DNA from: Streptomyces sp. STR69
GTDB lineage: Bacteria; Actinomycetota; Actinomycetes; Streptomycetales; Streptomycetaceae
DNA: 64,000 nt
Reading direction: 5' to 3'
Assembly (NCBI RefSeq): GCF_024519455.1
Contig: NZ_JALJRY010000010.1
Location: 219,970-283,969 of the forward strand
Positions 51,848 through 61,378 of the stretch are shown piece by piece (within the stretch, counting starts at the first letter, position 1; each line of letters opens with the position of its first letter). The position numbers were made by a program, and so were the translations under genes. Below the pieces are notes generated by a model. The model saw nothing but the letters and a program-made list of their open reading frames with translations. It was not told the DNA's origin and did no database searches.

Positions 51848-54031
51848 ATGTTCGAGCGGCTGGGACGGACGATGGTCCGTCGGCGGTGGTGGGTGATCGG
51901 TCTTGCCGTGGCCTTCCTGGCGTTCGGCGGCATCTGGGGAACGCGGGTCTTCGGCTCGCTGACCACCGGGGGGTTCGACGACCCGGCCGGCCAGAGCTCG
52001 CGCGCGGTCGCACGTGCCGAGGCGACGCTGGGCCGTACCGGCAACGACGTGGTGGTCCTGTACACCAGCCCCGGCAGGACAGTTGACGACCCGGCGTTCC
52101 GGCGAGCCGTCACGGAGACGCTCCAAGCGCTCCCGCACGACGTGGTGACCCGGACCGTCACCTACTGGAGCACCGGCAGCCCGGCCCTGGTCAGCCACGA
52201 CCGGCATGCCACCTACGCGGTGCTGACCCTGGCCGGCGACGACGAGGCGCGGCGCGGCGAAGCACTGGACGTGATCGAGGACGAACTGGCCGCGCCGGGC
52301 CTGCGGACCCAGGTCGGCGGCGCCACCACGGTCGACCGCGACATCCGCGAGCGGGTCGCGGCGGACATCGCCTTGGCCGAGACGATCTCCATACCGGTGC
52401 TGCTTGTGCTCCTGGTCGTTGTCTTCGGCAGCGTGGCCGCGGCGAGCCTGCCGCTCGCGATCGGCGCTCTGGCCATCCTCGGAGCGTTCACCGCGTTGCG
52501 TGGGATGACGTATCTGACCGACGTCTCGGTCTTCTCGGTCAACGTGGTGACGATTCTCGGGCTGGGCCTGGCGATCGACTACGGCCTGTTCATGGTCGGA
52601 CGGTTCCGGGAGGAGATCGCCCGCGGACTCGGAGTCGAGGACGCCGTCGCCCGCACGATGGCCACCGCCGGTCGTACGGTCGCGGTCTCCGGCGTCACCG
52701 TCGCCGTCTCGTTGGCCGGACTGCTGATCTTCCCGATGGCCTTCCTCCGCTCGATGGGCCTCGGTGGTCTGTCCGCGGTCGTGGTGGCGATGGTGGCGGC
52801 ACTGACCGTGCTGCCCGCCCTGCTCGCCGTCCTGGGCCCCCGGGTCGAGGCACTCTCGGTGCGGCGCCTGATCCGTCGCCCGCCGCCGGCTCTCCCGCGG
52901 GACGAGGTCGCGCACGGGTTCTGGTACCGCCTCGCGCACAGCATCATGCGGCGCCCGGTCGTCTATGCGACCGGGGTGCTCGCGGTCCTGCTGTTGGCCG
53001 CCGCGCCGTTCCTGCGCGTCGAGTTCGGCGGTATCGACCCGAGGGTGCTGCCGACGGGCACCGAGAGCCGGGTGGTCTCGGAAACCGTCGACCGGGACTT
53101 CGTCCGGAACAGCCAGGTGCCCATCGAGGCGATCGTGACCTCGCCGGACCGGGCAGGTCTGGAGCGCTACGTCGACGCGGTCCAGACCGTCGACGGAGTC
53201 TCCGGAGCCGAGGTCACGGGTCGGTCCGGTGACGTCGCCCGGGTCACGATCATGTACTCGGGCGACCCCATATCGCCCGATTCGCGCGATCTCGTGAGCC
53301 GGATCCGGGCCGTACCGGCACCGCCGGGTGGTGAGGCGCTGGTGGGTGGCCAGACCGCGCAGCTGACGGACCAACTCGACGCCGTGGGCGATCTGTTGCC
53401 CTGGATGGCGCTGATCATCGGTGGTGCCGGCTTCGTCCTGCTGTTCCTCGCCTTCGGCTCCGTCGTGCTGCCGATCAAGGCGATCGTGATGAACATCCTG
53501 TCACTCGGCGCCTCGTTCGGCGCACTGGTCCTGATCTTCCAGGACGGCCATCTGTCCGGCCTGCTGGACTTCACCTCCACCGGGACCCTGGAGGCGACCC
53601 AGCCGATCCTGGTCCTCGCGGTGGTGTTCGGGCTGTCGATGGACTACGAGGTCTTCCTGATGTCCCGGATCCGCGAGGAGTACGACCGGACCGGCGACAA
53701 CACTGCGGCGGTCGCGGTCGGGCTGCAGCGCAGCGGGCGGATCATCACCAGCGCCGCGGTGCTCATCCTGGTCGTGATCGGGCTGTTCTCCATCTCCGGA
53801 ATCACGTTCATCAAGCTGATCGGGGTGGCGATGCTCATCGCCGTCCTGGTGGACGCGACGATCGTCCGGGCGCTGCTGGTACCGGCCACCATGCGCCTGC
53901 TCGGAGACGCGAACTGGTGGGCGCCGGGGCCCCTGCGGCGCTTCTACGCCCGCCACGGCCTCCGGGAAGGCGACGACCCGCCCTCCGTGCCCGATCTCCG
54001 TCCCGCACCGGCCCGTACGCCGTCCAACTGA
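51848..54031 (+). CDS. MMPL/RND family transporter
   Basis: 727 aa from ATG 51848 (GGAGGGGG upstream). Twelve TM segments in two halves, each with a large external loop (about 40-175 and 385-510). The MMPL marks are VVTILGLGLAIDYGLFMVGR in the first half and VVFGLSMDYEVFLMSRIREE in the second, holding the proton-relay Asp-Tyr pairs. The family exports lipids and lipid-like metabolites using the proton gradient. With the RetSat-like enzyme nearby, a hydrophobic product is a reasonable guess. Confidence 0.93.
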   Translation: MFERLGRTMVRRRWWVIGLAVAFLAFGGIWGTRVFGSLTTGGFDDPAGQSSRAVARAEATLGRTGNDVVVLYTSPGRTVDDPAFRRAVTETLQALPHDVVTRTVTYWSTGSPALVSHDRHATYAVLTLAGDDEARRGEALDVIEDELAAPGLRTQVGGATTVDRDIRERVAADIALAETISIPVLLVLLVVVFGSVAAASLPLAIGALAILGAFTALRGMTYLTDVSVFSVNVVTILGLGLAIDYGLFMVGRFREEIARGLGVEDAVARTMATAGRTVAVSGVTVAVSLAGLLIFPMAFLRSMGLGGLSAVVVAMVAALTVLPALLAVLGPRVEALSVRRLIRRPPPALPRDEVAHGFWYRLAHSIMRRPVVYATGVLAVLLLAAAPFLRVEFGGIDPRVLPTGTESRVVSETVDRDFVRNSQVPIEAIVTSPDRAGLERYVDAVQTVDGVSGAEVTGRSGDVARVTIMYSGDPISPDSRDLVSRIRAVPAPPGGEALVGGQTAQLTDQLDAVGDLLPWMALIIGGAGFVLLFLAFGSVVLPIKAIVMNILSLGASFGALVLIFQDGHLSGLLDFTSTGTLEATQPILVLAVVFGLSMDYEVFLMSRIREEYDRTGDNTAAVAVGLQRSGRIITSAAVLILVVIGLFSISGITFIKLIGVAMLIAVLVDATIVRALLVPATMRLLGDANWWAPGPLRRFYARHGLREGDDPPSVPDLRPAPARTPSN

Positions 54032-54063
54032 CCCTCCTGCCGAGGAAGAGACGAGGCGAGACG

Positions 54064-55305
54064 ATGCATCAGCGCGCGTACGACGGCCAGTGCACTGCCG
54101 AGGAGACGCGGCACACGACCGCGAAGTCGCCCATCAGGAATCCGAAAATGACGTTGTTCGCACTGGCGTTGGGTACCTTCGCGATCGGCGCCGGCGAGTT
54201 CGGCAGCAACGGCATCATCCAGCTGTTCGCGTCCGACCTGGGTGTGTCCGTTCCGGTCGCGACCTACGCGATCACCGCGTACGCGTTCGGGGTGATGATC
54301 GGCTCTCCGGCGATCACCCTGCTCGCCGCCAGGGTCAACCGGCGCACTTTGCTGCTCGGCCTGATCGGGCTGTTCCTGGCCGGCAACGGGCTTTCCGCCC
54401 TGGCGCCGAACATCGTGCTGTTCGTCGTCTTCCGGTTCGTCGCGGGCAGCGTGCAAGGGGCGTTCTTCGGCGCCGGGGCCGTCGTCGCCGCGTACGTGTA
54501 CGGGCCGGGCAAGGGCGGCAAGGCGTTCGCCACCGTGATGGGAGGACTCACCGTCGCCACCATCGCCGGGTCGCCGCTCGGCACCTTCATCGGCCAGCAC
54601 GCCGGCTGGCGCGTCATGTACGGGACCGTGGTCGCCGTCGGCCTGGCCGCCGGGGCCGCCCTGATGGCCTGGCTGCCGCGCACCGATGACCTGCGCGGCA
54701 GCTCCCTCACCGGCGAACTGGGCGCCCTCCGGCGGCGGGGCGTCTGGCTGATGGTCACCGTCGCGGCGCTCGGCATCTCCAGCATCTTCGCCGTCTACAC
54801 GTTCATCGGCCCGTTCGTCACCGACGCGGCGCTGCGGGACGCCTCGCTCATCCCGATCGCGCTCGCCGTCTTCGGCCTGGGCATGGCGGTCGGCAACCAC
54901 GTCGGCGGACGGGTCGCCGACCGGTACGAGAACCGCGGTCTGGTCTTGGGCTACGGCGGTGCTCTGGTGTTCCTGGTGCTGATCGGTGTGTCAGGCGGCA
55001 ACCTGGTGGTTCTGCTGCCCTGCCTGTTCGGTGTCGGCGCGACCATGATGTTCGCCATCCCCACCATCCAGGTCCGGTTGACCGCCTTCGCACCGGACGC
55101 ACCGACCTTGATGGGAACGCTCAACCTGGCCGCCCTCAACCTGGCCAACTGTCTCGGCGCGATCGGCGGCGCGGTCGCCCTCGACGCCGGCTGGGGGACC
55201 CTGTCCACCGTCTGGGCCGGCTTCGTCCTCACCACCGCCGGCCTGCTCCTGTACGTCATGACCGTCGCCCGGGTGAGGCCGGAGCCCGTTCTCGTTCGCG
55301 CCTGA
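54064..55305 (+). CDS. MFS efflux transporter (AraJ/Cmx-like)
   Basis: 413 aa from ATG 54064. A soluble tail of about 28 residues, then 12 TM segments. TM1 GTFAIGAGEFGSNGIIQLFA, TM2 and the motif A loop LLAARVNRRTLLLGLIG, and TM5 GSPLGTFIGQHAGWRVMY fit the DHA1 group that includes AraJ and chloramphenicol exporters. 32 nt after the MMPL gene, so the operon holds two export systems, perhaps for self-protection. Confidence 0.9.
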   Translation: MHQRAYDGQCTAEETRHTTAKSPIRNPKMTLFALALGTFAIGAGEFGSNGIIQLFASDLGVSVPVATYAITAYAFGVMIGSPAITLLAARVNRRTLLLGLIGLFLAGNGLSALAPNIVLFVVFRFVAGSVQGAFFGAGAVVAAYVYGPGKGGKAFATVMGGLTVATIAGSPLGTFIGQHAGWRVMYGTVVAVGLAAGAALMAWLPRTDDLRGSSLTGELGALRRRGVWLMVTVAALGISSIFAVYTFIGPFVTDAALRDASLIPIALAVFGLGMAVGNHVGGRVADRYENRGLVLGYGGALVFLVLIGVSGGNLVVLLPCLFGVGATMMFAIPTIQVRLTAFAPDAPTLMGTLNLAALNLANCLGAIGGAVALDAGWGTLSTVWAGFVLTTAGLLLYVMTVARVRPEPVLVRA

Positions 55306-55328
55306 ACAGCCCGACTCGGAGGAACCAC

Positions 55329-56951
55329 GTGAACGACGGTGCGGCGCAGCGCGGTCCGGTCCTGGACGACGAGCAATTCCGCCGACTCGCCGAGTACGGC
55401 GAGGTGGAGCAAGCCGAGCCCAGCCGGGATCTGTACACGTCCGGCGACGACACCTACGACTTCTTCCTGCTCCGGTCGGCGACCGTGGACATCGTCCGGG
55501 ACGCGACCACGATCGAGCCGGAGCGTCTGATCTACCGGGGCGGCCCCGGAGACTTCCTCGGCGAGCTGAACCTGCTGACCGGTCAGCACGTCTACCTGAC
55601 CGCTCGGGTGGTGTCCGCCGGGACGGTCGTCCGCATCCGGGCGGCGATGCTGCGCCGGGCCCTGGCCGAACAGGTCGACATCGCCGACACCCTGATCGAG
55701 GCGTTCCGGGAACGGCGCGAGGTGATCCGGGGGGCGGCCGGCAACGCCCTGGAGCTGGTCGGGCGGCCGGACGCCGCGCAGACGCTGGAACTACGCACCT
55801 ATGTGACGCAGATGCTCCTGCCGAACTCCTGGCTGGACGCGGCCTCGCACCCCGGACGCTCGCTGATGAGCCTGGCGGGGCTCGGCGAGGACGACCTCCC
55901 GGCCGCGATGGTCAACGGTTCGCTGCTGAGGCGCGCGACACCCAGCGCCGTTGCCGAGGCGCTCGGTCTCACCTATCGAGCCGACGGACGTCCGGTCGAC
56001 CTCGTCGTGGTGGGCGCCGGCCCGGCGGGACTGGCTGCCGCCGTGTACGGGGCGTCCGAGGGCCTCGTCACCGTACTGCTGGACCGCGCCGGACTCGGCG
56101 GCCAGGCCGCCAAGAGCGCCCGCATCGAGAACTACCTGGGCTTCCCGCACGGAGTCAGCGGCGAAAGCCTGACCCGTCTGGCGATGGTCCAGGCACTCAA
56201 GTTCGGCGTACGGATCCACTCACCCTGTGCGGTGGCCGGCCTGGACCACTCCGATGAGCGACGGCCGGCCGTCCTGCTGGAGGACGGCACACGCATTCGG
56301 TGCCGCGCGGTGATCGCCGCGACCGGGGCGCACTACCGGCACCTCGGCCTGCCGCAGTGGACGACTTTCGAGAAGTCCGGTTGCGTCCGGTACGCCGCGA
56401 CCGAGCTGGACGTCCGAGGCTATGAAGACCAGCCGGTGACGGTCGTCGGGGGCGCCAACTCGGCCGGGCAGGCCGCCCTTTCCCTCGCCGCCCGTGGCGC
56501 GGCAGTGAATCTGATCGTCCGCGGCGCCGACCTGGGCGCCCGGATGTCGTCCTACCTGACCGACCGGATCCGGGCGCATGCGCGGATACGGGTCCACACC
56601 AGCAGTACGATCTGCGAACTGGCAGGAGATGACATCCTCGCGTCGATCGTGGCCGAGAGGTCCGACGGGCGGCGGGACCGGCTGGCCTGCCGTGCCCTGT
56701 TCTGCTTCATCGGTGCCGACCCGGTGTCGGGCTGGCTGGACGGAGTGGCCAAGGACCACAACGGCTTCGTCCTCACGGACAGCCGCCTGCCCGCCCCGTC
56801 GTTCGGCACAGCCCTGCCGTTCCAGACCAGCGCACCCCGCGTCTTCGCGGTCGGTGACCTCCGTGCGGGCTCGACGAAAAGAGTGGCCACCGCAGTCGGC
56901 GACGGCGCCGGCGCAGTCTCCTCCGTCCACGCGGCGCTCGCCGGGGACTGA
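55329..56951 (+). CDS. Cyclic-nucleotide-binding-like domain fused to a thioredoxin-reductase-like flavoprotein
   Basis: 540 aa, GTG 55329 after GGAGG. Residues 15-125 are a cNMP-binding-type beta roll (GGPGDFLGELNLLTGQ). Residues about 145-215 look like a worn thioredoxin/glutaredoxin-like linker (AVAEALGLTYR). From 223 on it is TrxR-like: VVVGAGPAGLAAAVYGASEG (FAD), GGQAAKSARIENYLGFPHG, and a second GGANSAGQAA for NAD(P). The redox CxxC is missing: the matching place reads SGCVRYAATELD. It cannot act as a classic thioredoxin reductase and may reduce a ferredoxin, quinone or small molecule. Last gene of the unit. Confidence 0.9.
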   Translation: MNDGAAQRGPVLDDEQFRRLAEYGEVEQAEPSRDLYTSGDDTYDFFLLRSATVDIVRDATTIEPERLIYRGGPGDFLGELNLLTGQHVYLTARVVSAGTVVRIRAAMLRRALAEQVDIADTLIEAFRERREVIRGAAGNALELVGRPDAAQTLELRTYVTQMLLPNSWLDAASHPGRSLMSLAGLGEDDLPAAMVNGSLLRRATPSAVAEALGLTYRADGRPVDLVVVGAGPAGLAAAVYGASEGLVTVLLDRAGLGGQAAKSARIENYLGFPHGVSGESLTRLAMVQALKFGVRIHSPCAVAGLDHSDERRPAVLLEDGTRIRCRAVIAATGAHYRHLGLPQWTTFEKSGCVRYAATELDVRGYEDQPVTVVGGANSAGQAALSLAARGAAVNLIVRGADLGARMSSYLTDRIRAHARIRVHTSSTICELAGDDILASIVAERSDGRRDRLACRALFCFIGADPVSGWLDGVAKDHNGFVLTDSRLPAPSFGTALPFQTSAPRVFAVGDLRAGSTKRVATAVGDGAGAVSSVHAALAGD

Positions 56952-57090
56952 CGCGTCGATCGGCTCGTGGACACCAACGGGCTCGTCAACGGAGCAGCGC
57001 ACGTCGGCCGTGACGCTCATTTGACGCTCTGACGACTCGCCCGGGGAGCTCAAAAAGGTCCTATGACCTGGCACTTTTCCTGGCCTCGCT

Positions 57091-58209
57091 CTATGTGACG
57101 TGTTTCCGATGACACAACGGGTGGAACTCGTCGGGGAGTTGGGGCTGCCGTGCCGTCCGGGAGGCGAAGGCTGCTTCGTATGGCGCGTCGGAATCCGCCT
57201 GTGTCGACTCGCGGGCGATCACCACAGTGTCGGCCGTGCTGTCTCGTGAGGGAAGCGGGCGGCCGTCGGCCTCGTGGAGGGCGAAGGCGGCGAAGTGGCG
57301 GCCGAGGCTGACGATGTCGATCCGTACGGTGGAGATCGAGGGGATGAACATGGCAGCCAGCGGCGTGTCGTCGTGGCCGATCACCGCGAGCTCGTCGGGG
57401 ACGGACACACCCGCCCGGACCGCCGCGCCCACCACGGCCGCCGCGCTGTCGTCGTTGTAGGCGGCGACACCGGTGATGCCCTCGGCGCGCCAACGGCGGA
57501 CCGCCTCGCGGGCGGAGCCGTCCCGGTGGTCCACCGGGCGGATGTCGATCGGATCGAGGCCGAGCCGGGCGGCGGTCTGCCGGGCTGTGTGCACGCGGCT
57601 GTCGAGCAGGGACGTGTGGGGGTCGGCGGGGGCGGCAAAGGCGATCCGGCGGTGGCCCTGTTCGTAAAGGTGCTCGATCTGCAGGGCTGTTCCCGTGGTG
57701 AGGGCGGGCCAGTCGTCCAGCGTCATCGGCCGCTCGGGGGCGGGGACGATCCTGGTGACCCCGCAGGCCCGCATCGAGGCCAGCTCGTCGGCGTCGAAGG
57801 AGCTGAATCCGAGGACGACGTCCGGGGTGAGCAGTTCCCACAGGGGACGCGCCCGGCCTGCGGCGTAGCGCGTACAGGTGACCAGGGAATAGCCTGCCTC
57901 GTCCAGCGCGAGCGCGGCCTCGTCGAGGTGCTGTTGCATGGTGAGACCGGCCGCCCAGTCCGGCAGGACGAACAGGATCACCTTGCTGCTGCCGCGCCGC
58001 AGCGTCTGTGCCGCGCGGTGCGGGCGGTAACCCATGCGAGCCGCCTCGGAGAGCACCCGTCGACGGGTGCTCTCCGGGATCGTCTGCCCCGGGGTGTCGT
58101 TCAGAACGAACCCCACGGTCGCCCGCGAGAGCCCCAGGGACTGAGCCACGTCCGCCGCCGTGACCCGCTTCCGTCCCGTCGCACCCACAGTGCCTCTCTT
58201 CTCACTCAC
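57091..58209 (-). CDS. LacI family transcriptional regulator
   Basis: 372 aa, GTG start. Helix-turn-helix at about 16-42 (VTAADVAQSLGLSRATVGFV) with the hinge helix near PHRAAQTLRRG. Sugar-binding domain from about residue 75 with VILFVLPDWAAGL, AYNDDSAAAVVGAAV and VIGHDDTPLAAMFIPSISTV. Downstream of the GH2 gene on the same strand. A site TTGCACGTGCTA 38 nt before its start matches one upstream of the GH2 gene, so it probably represses both until its sugar ligand appears. Confidence 0.93.
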   Translation of the reverse strand: MSEKRGTVGATGRKRVTAADVAQSLGLSRATVGFVLNDTPGQTIPESTRRRVLSEAARMGYRPHRAAQTLRRGSSKVILFVLPDWAAGLTMQQHLDEAALALDEAGYSLVTCTRYAAGRARPLWELLTPDVVLGFSSFDADELASMRACGVTRIVPAPERPMTLDDWPALTTGTALQIEHLYEQGHRRIAFAAPADPHTSLLDSRVHTARQTAARLGLDPIDIRPVDHRDGSAREAVRRWRAEGITGVAAYNDDSAAAVVGAAVRAGVSVPDELAVIGHDDTPLAAMFIPSISTVRIDIVSLGRHFAAFALHEADGRPLPSRDSTADTVVIARESTQADSDAPYEAAFASRTARQPQLPDEFHPLCHRKHVT

Positions 58210-58247
58210 GAGTCGCCTGTCGCGCGCCCTGTTTCCTCGTCAAGGGT

Positions 58248-58261
58248 ACTTGCACGTGCTA
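58248..58261. promoter_or_regulatory. Putative LacI operator, site 1
   Basis: ACTTGCACGTGCTA, with the 8-bp palindrome GCACGTGC at its centre (central CG as in most LacI operators). 38 nt before the regulator start. Identical over all 14 nt to the site at 61126. Confidence 0.65.
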
Positions 58262-58362
58262 TCCAGGGGTGATCACAGTGGCTGAGGACGAGGGTCTTCC
58301 CGGGGCTCCTGAGGAGGCCGGCGCCCGCGCCGAGCGAGACGACGGGGGCGGAAGTTCGTCCG

Positions 58363-60831
58363 CTACTCGACGGTGACCAGGACTTCGACCGGGTCGCACT
58401 CGGGTGCCGAGGCGAGGAGGCGGATCTTGCCGGGGCCGGTCGGGCGGAGGACGGCCAGGGCGCGGCCCTCGTAGGTACGGCGTTCCGTGGCGTCGAAGCG
58501 TTCCTCGGAGACCGGATCGGCGCTGCCGAAGCCCAACAGGACGCCCGCGCCGGAGACTTCGAGGCGCACCGGGCGGTCGGCTCCGGTGTGGAGGGTGCCG
58601 TCCGGGTCGGTCAGGGTGAGGGAGACGTACGCGAGGTCGCCGCCGTCCGCCGCGACGACCGGGCGGTCGGCCTCGGCGCGCAGCCCTACCGGGCCGGTCG
58701 CGGTGCGCAAGGTGTGGCGGCCGGTCTCGGAGCCGTCGCGGTAGGCGATCGCGAGGAGTTCGCCGGGCTCGTACGACGTGTCGAACTCGGTGCGGAAGCG
58801 CTGGTCCTCGCCCACCGGTCGCCGCCCCAACGAGTCCCCGTTGGCGAGGAGTTCGACCTCGTCGGCGTCGCCGTAGACCTCGATCGTGACCGGTTCGCCC
58901 TCGAAGCCCGGCCAGGTCCAGGTGGCGACGGTGTCGCTCCACGCCCACGGCGTTCCCGCCCACGACCTGCCGTGGTGCTCGGGCCGCCGGACCGCGATGT
59001 AGGGCTGGGTGCGCAGGCCGAAGACGATCTCGCGGTAGTAGGAGGCGGGGCGGCGGTGGCCGGTGATGTCGAGATCGCCGCAGCCCGCGACCAGGTAGGG
59101 GTAGGGCGCGGTGTGCGAGGGGCGCCCGGCGCCCGGGGTGAGGTACTGCGGGCGGCCGATGCCGACCTCGCCGAGGTAGTCCCAGCCGGTCCAGGTGAAG
59201 TCCCCGATGACGTGGCCGTGTTGCTCGACCAGACGCCAGTTGCCGTCGATGCGGGTGGGGAAGGTCTCGGTGCCGAGGATGATCCGGTTGGGGAACAGGT
59301 CGCGGTCCAGGGCGTAGCGGGCCTCGGCGTAGTTCATGCCGGCGACGTCGAGCACGGCGAAGGACTCGGTCGTCTTCTCGGTGACGAGGCCGGAGGCGCT
59401 GATCGCGTTCATCATGTCTCCCGCGTCGGCCATGAGGGTGTTGATGCCCTTGTCCTCACCCTCACCCTCGTCCTCGCCTGCCTCGGCCGCCTTCGCCTGT
59501 GACTGCCGCAGTTTCCCGAGTTCGGACAGGACGGCGAGCATGCCGTTGACGGCGTTGGTGACATAGCGTGTGGGGTCCAACGACCGTACCTTCTCGGCGA
59601 GTTCGCGCCCTCGTACGGCGCCGGCGGGTGTGCCGGTCTCGGGGATCTCGTTGCCGATCGAGTACATGATGACGCTGGGGTGGTTGACGTCCTTGGCGAC
59701 CATCGCCTCGATGTCGCGCTCCCACCACTCGGGGAAGTGCAGGCTGTAGTCGAACTCGCTCTTGCCGGACGTCCACACGTCGAAGGATTCGTCCACGACG
59801 AGCATGCCGAGGCGGTCGCACGCGTCCAACATCGCCTTGCTCATGGGGTGATGGGACATGCGGAGCGCGTTGAACCCGGCGTCCTTGAGGAGGTGGACCC
59901 GCCGCTCTTCGGCGCGGGCGAAGGTGGCGGCGCCCAGAACTCCGTTGTCGTGGTGGACACATGCGCCGCGCAGCTTGACCGTCTCGCCGTTGATCCGCAG
60001 CCCGTGCTCGGGGTCGAGGCTCAGCGACCGGATGCCGAAGGTGACGGTCTCGCTGTCCAGGTCCTTCAGGGCGACGGTGGCGGTGTACAGGGTGGGCGAG
60101 GCAGGGCTCCACGGCAACGGGGCGCGGACGTACAGGCGTTGGCGTACGGTCGCGGGTTGGCCCGGCAGGACGGTGACCTTCGAGAGGTCGCTCGCGACGA
60201 CGCTCCCGCCGCTGTCGTGGATCTCGGTGACGACATCGACCGTACGGATCGCGATCGAGTCGTTCTCGACCCGCGTCGCGATCTCGACCACCGCCCGTTC
60301 CCCGTCGATGTCCGGGGTGGTGACCCGGACGCCGTCGGGCGCGATCCGCACCACCTCGCCGACGAGCATCCACGTGTCGCGGTAGATGCCCGCGCCGCTG
60401 TACCAGCGGGAGTCGCGGTGGGTGCGGGCCTCGACGCGGATCTCGTTCTCCCCGTCCTCGCCGAAGCGCAGGAAACGGTCGGCGTCGATGTGGAAGTGCG
60501 AGTAGCCGTAGGGCCGTTGCCCGGCGTAGTCCCCGTTGACGAACACGACGGCATCGCGGTAGATGCCTTCGAACTCGAACAGGATCCGCTTGCCCCGCTG
60601 CTCCTCCGGCACGAAGAACGTCTTGCGGTACTCGTACGTCCCGCCGGGGAAGTACGCGCCGGCGCCACCCTCCATCGTGACCTCGCCGCCGGGCGCGGAG
60701 CGCTCCCGCTCGATCATCGCGTCGTGCGGCAGCGTCACCGGTCTGAACGGCACCTTCGTACCGGACAGTTCGGCGAAGGGATTGACCTTGGGCCGGGTCT
60801 GCCAGCCGTCGTTGAAGGACGAGCGAATCAT
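58363..60831 (-). CDS. Glycoside hydrolase family 2 enzyme (beta-galactosidase type)
   Basis: 822 aa from ATG 60831 (GGAG 5 nt upstream). Sugar-binding domain (about 1-165: GTYEYRKTFFVPEEQRGKRI, RWYSGAGIYRDTW), Ig-like domain (165-270), TIM barrel (275-600) with acid/base Glu395 in SIGNEIPETG and nucleophile Glu522 in LGTETFPTR, then C-terminal beta domains of the DUF4982 type. No signal peptide, so it acts on imported oligosaccharides. An unusual acidic insert (EDEGEGEDK) sits near residue 455. Probably controlled by the LacI protein downstream. Confidence 0.93.
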   Translation of the reverse strand: MIRSSFNDGWQTRPKVNPFAELSGTKVPFRPVTLPHDAMIERERSAPGGEVTMEGGAGAYFPGGTYEYRKTFFVPEEQRGKRILFEFEGIYRDAVVFVNGDYAGQRPYGYSHFHIDADRFLRFGEDGENEIRVEARTHRDSRWYSGAGIYRDTWMLVGEVVRIAPDGVRVTTPDIDGERAVVEIATRVENDSIAIRTVDVVTEIHDSGGSVVASDLSKVTVLPGQPATVRQRLYVRAPLPWSPASPTLYTATVALKDLDSETVTFGIRSLSLDPEHGLRINGETVKLRGACVHHDNGVLGAATFARAEERRVHLLKDAGFNALRMSHHPMSKAMLDACDRLGMLVVDESFDVWTSGKSEFDYSLHFPEWWERDIEAMVAKDVNHPSVIMYSIGNEIPETGTPAGAVRGRELAEKVRSLDPTRYVTNAVNGMLAVLSELGKLRQSQAKAAEAGEDEGEGEDKGINTLMADAGDMMNAISASGLVTEKTTESFAVLDVAGMNYAEARYALDRDLFPNRIILGTETFPTRIDGNWRLVEQHGHVIGDFTWTGWDYLGEVGIGRPQYLTPGAGRPSHTAPYPYLVAGCGDLDITGHRRPASYYREIVFGLRTQPYIAVRRPEHHGRSWAGTPWAWSDTVATWTWPGFEGEPVTIEVYGDADEVELLANGDSLGRRPVGEDQRFRTEFDTSYEPGELLAIAYRDGSETGRHTLRTATGPVGLRAEADRPVVAADGGDLAYVSLTLTDPDGTLHTGADRPVRLEVSGAGVLLGFGSADPVSEERFDATERRTYEGRALAVLRPTGPGKIRLLASAPECDPVEVLVTVE

Positions 60832-60856
60832 GTCGTCTCCGTGAGTCGCGGGGAGT

Positions 60857-61120
60857 TCACTGCGGTTCGGCTCCATGCCGGCGGGGCCGGTTCGGTGCGG
60901 TGGCCGTGGGGTGGATGACGGGAGGGCGGGCGAGCGCTGGGACGGCGCCGGTTACGTCGAGCCGCTCCACCTCCGGCGCCGGCAGTACGAGGAGCGCTCT
61001 GGCCACGGAGAACACGGGCACCAGCCAGAACCCGTTGGCGACCCCGGAACCGGATACGGGTGAGCGGCATGCGAGCAGCTCTCCGGACGTGTCCGACGGT
61101 CGTTTCCGCTCGTCGATCAT
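60857..61120 (-). CDS. Short doubtful frame upstream of the GH2 gene
   Basis: 87 codons from ATG 61120, directly after the LacI-type site. The middle part reads ANGFWLVPVFSVARALLVLP, a plausible membrane segment; the rest has weak bias and there is no ribosome site. It may be the remnant of a sugar-transport permease or just a leader region. Confidence 0.2.
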   Translation of the reverse strand: MIDERKRPSDTSGELLACRSPVSGSGVANGFWLVPVFSVARALLVLPAPEVERLDVTGAVPALARPPVIHPTATAPNRPRRHGAEPQ

Positions 61121-61125
61121 CTGCA

Positions 61126-61139
61126 ACTTGCACGTGCTA
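61126..61139. promoter_or_regulatory. Putative LacI operator, site 2
   Basis: Second exact copy of the 14-mer with palindrome GCACGTGC, 295 nt upstream of the GH2 start. Two identical 14-mers in 3 kb, both before genes of one sugar unit, are unlikely by chance. Confidence 0.65.
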
Positions 61140-61378
61140 GTTACGCTACCAGAGGCCCGCGATCCGGCCGGAGGCTTCCGTCCCGGCGGTCTCGTCGGCG
61201 CCTCGACGCGAGCTGGGCCGACGCGTGGGGGACCACGGTGACGTCGGCCTCGACATCCCAGGGCGGCACGGGTGATCCGGCGATGCTTGCCGGCCGACTC
61301 CACCTGTGAGCCCGTGGGGCGTCTATCGCCCTCCCCTGGTTGGTGGAGGGCCGGTAGTTGGTGGCGGGGGCTGGAAGG

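Noticed and set aside
57051..57075. AAAAAGGTC-CTAT-GACCT hairpin as terminator between the TrxR-like and LacI genes
   Set aside because: Only 5 bp of stem; too weak to call.
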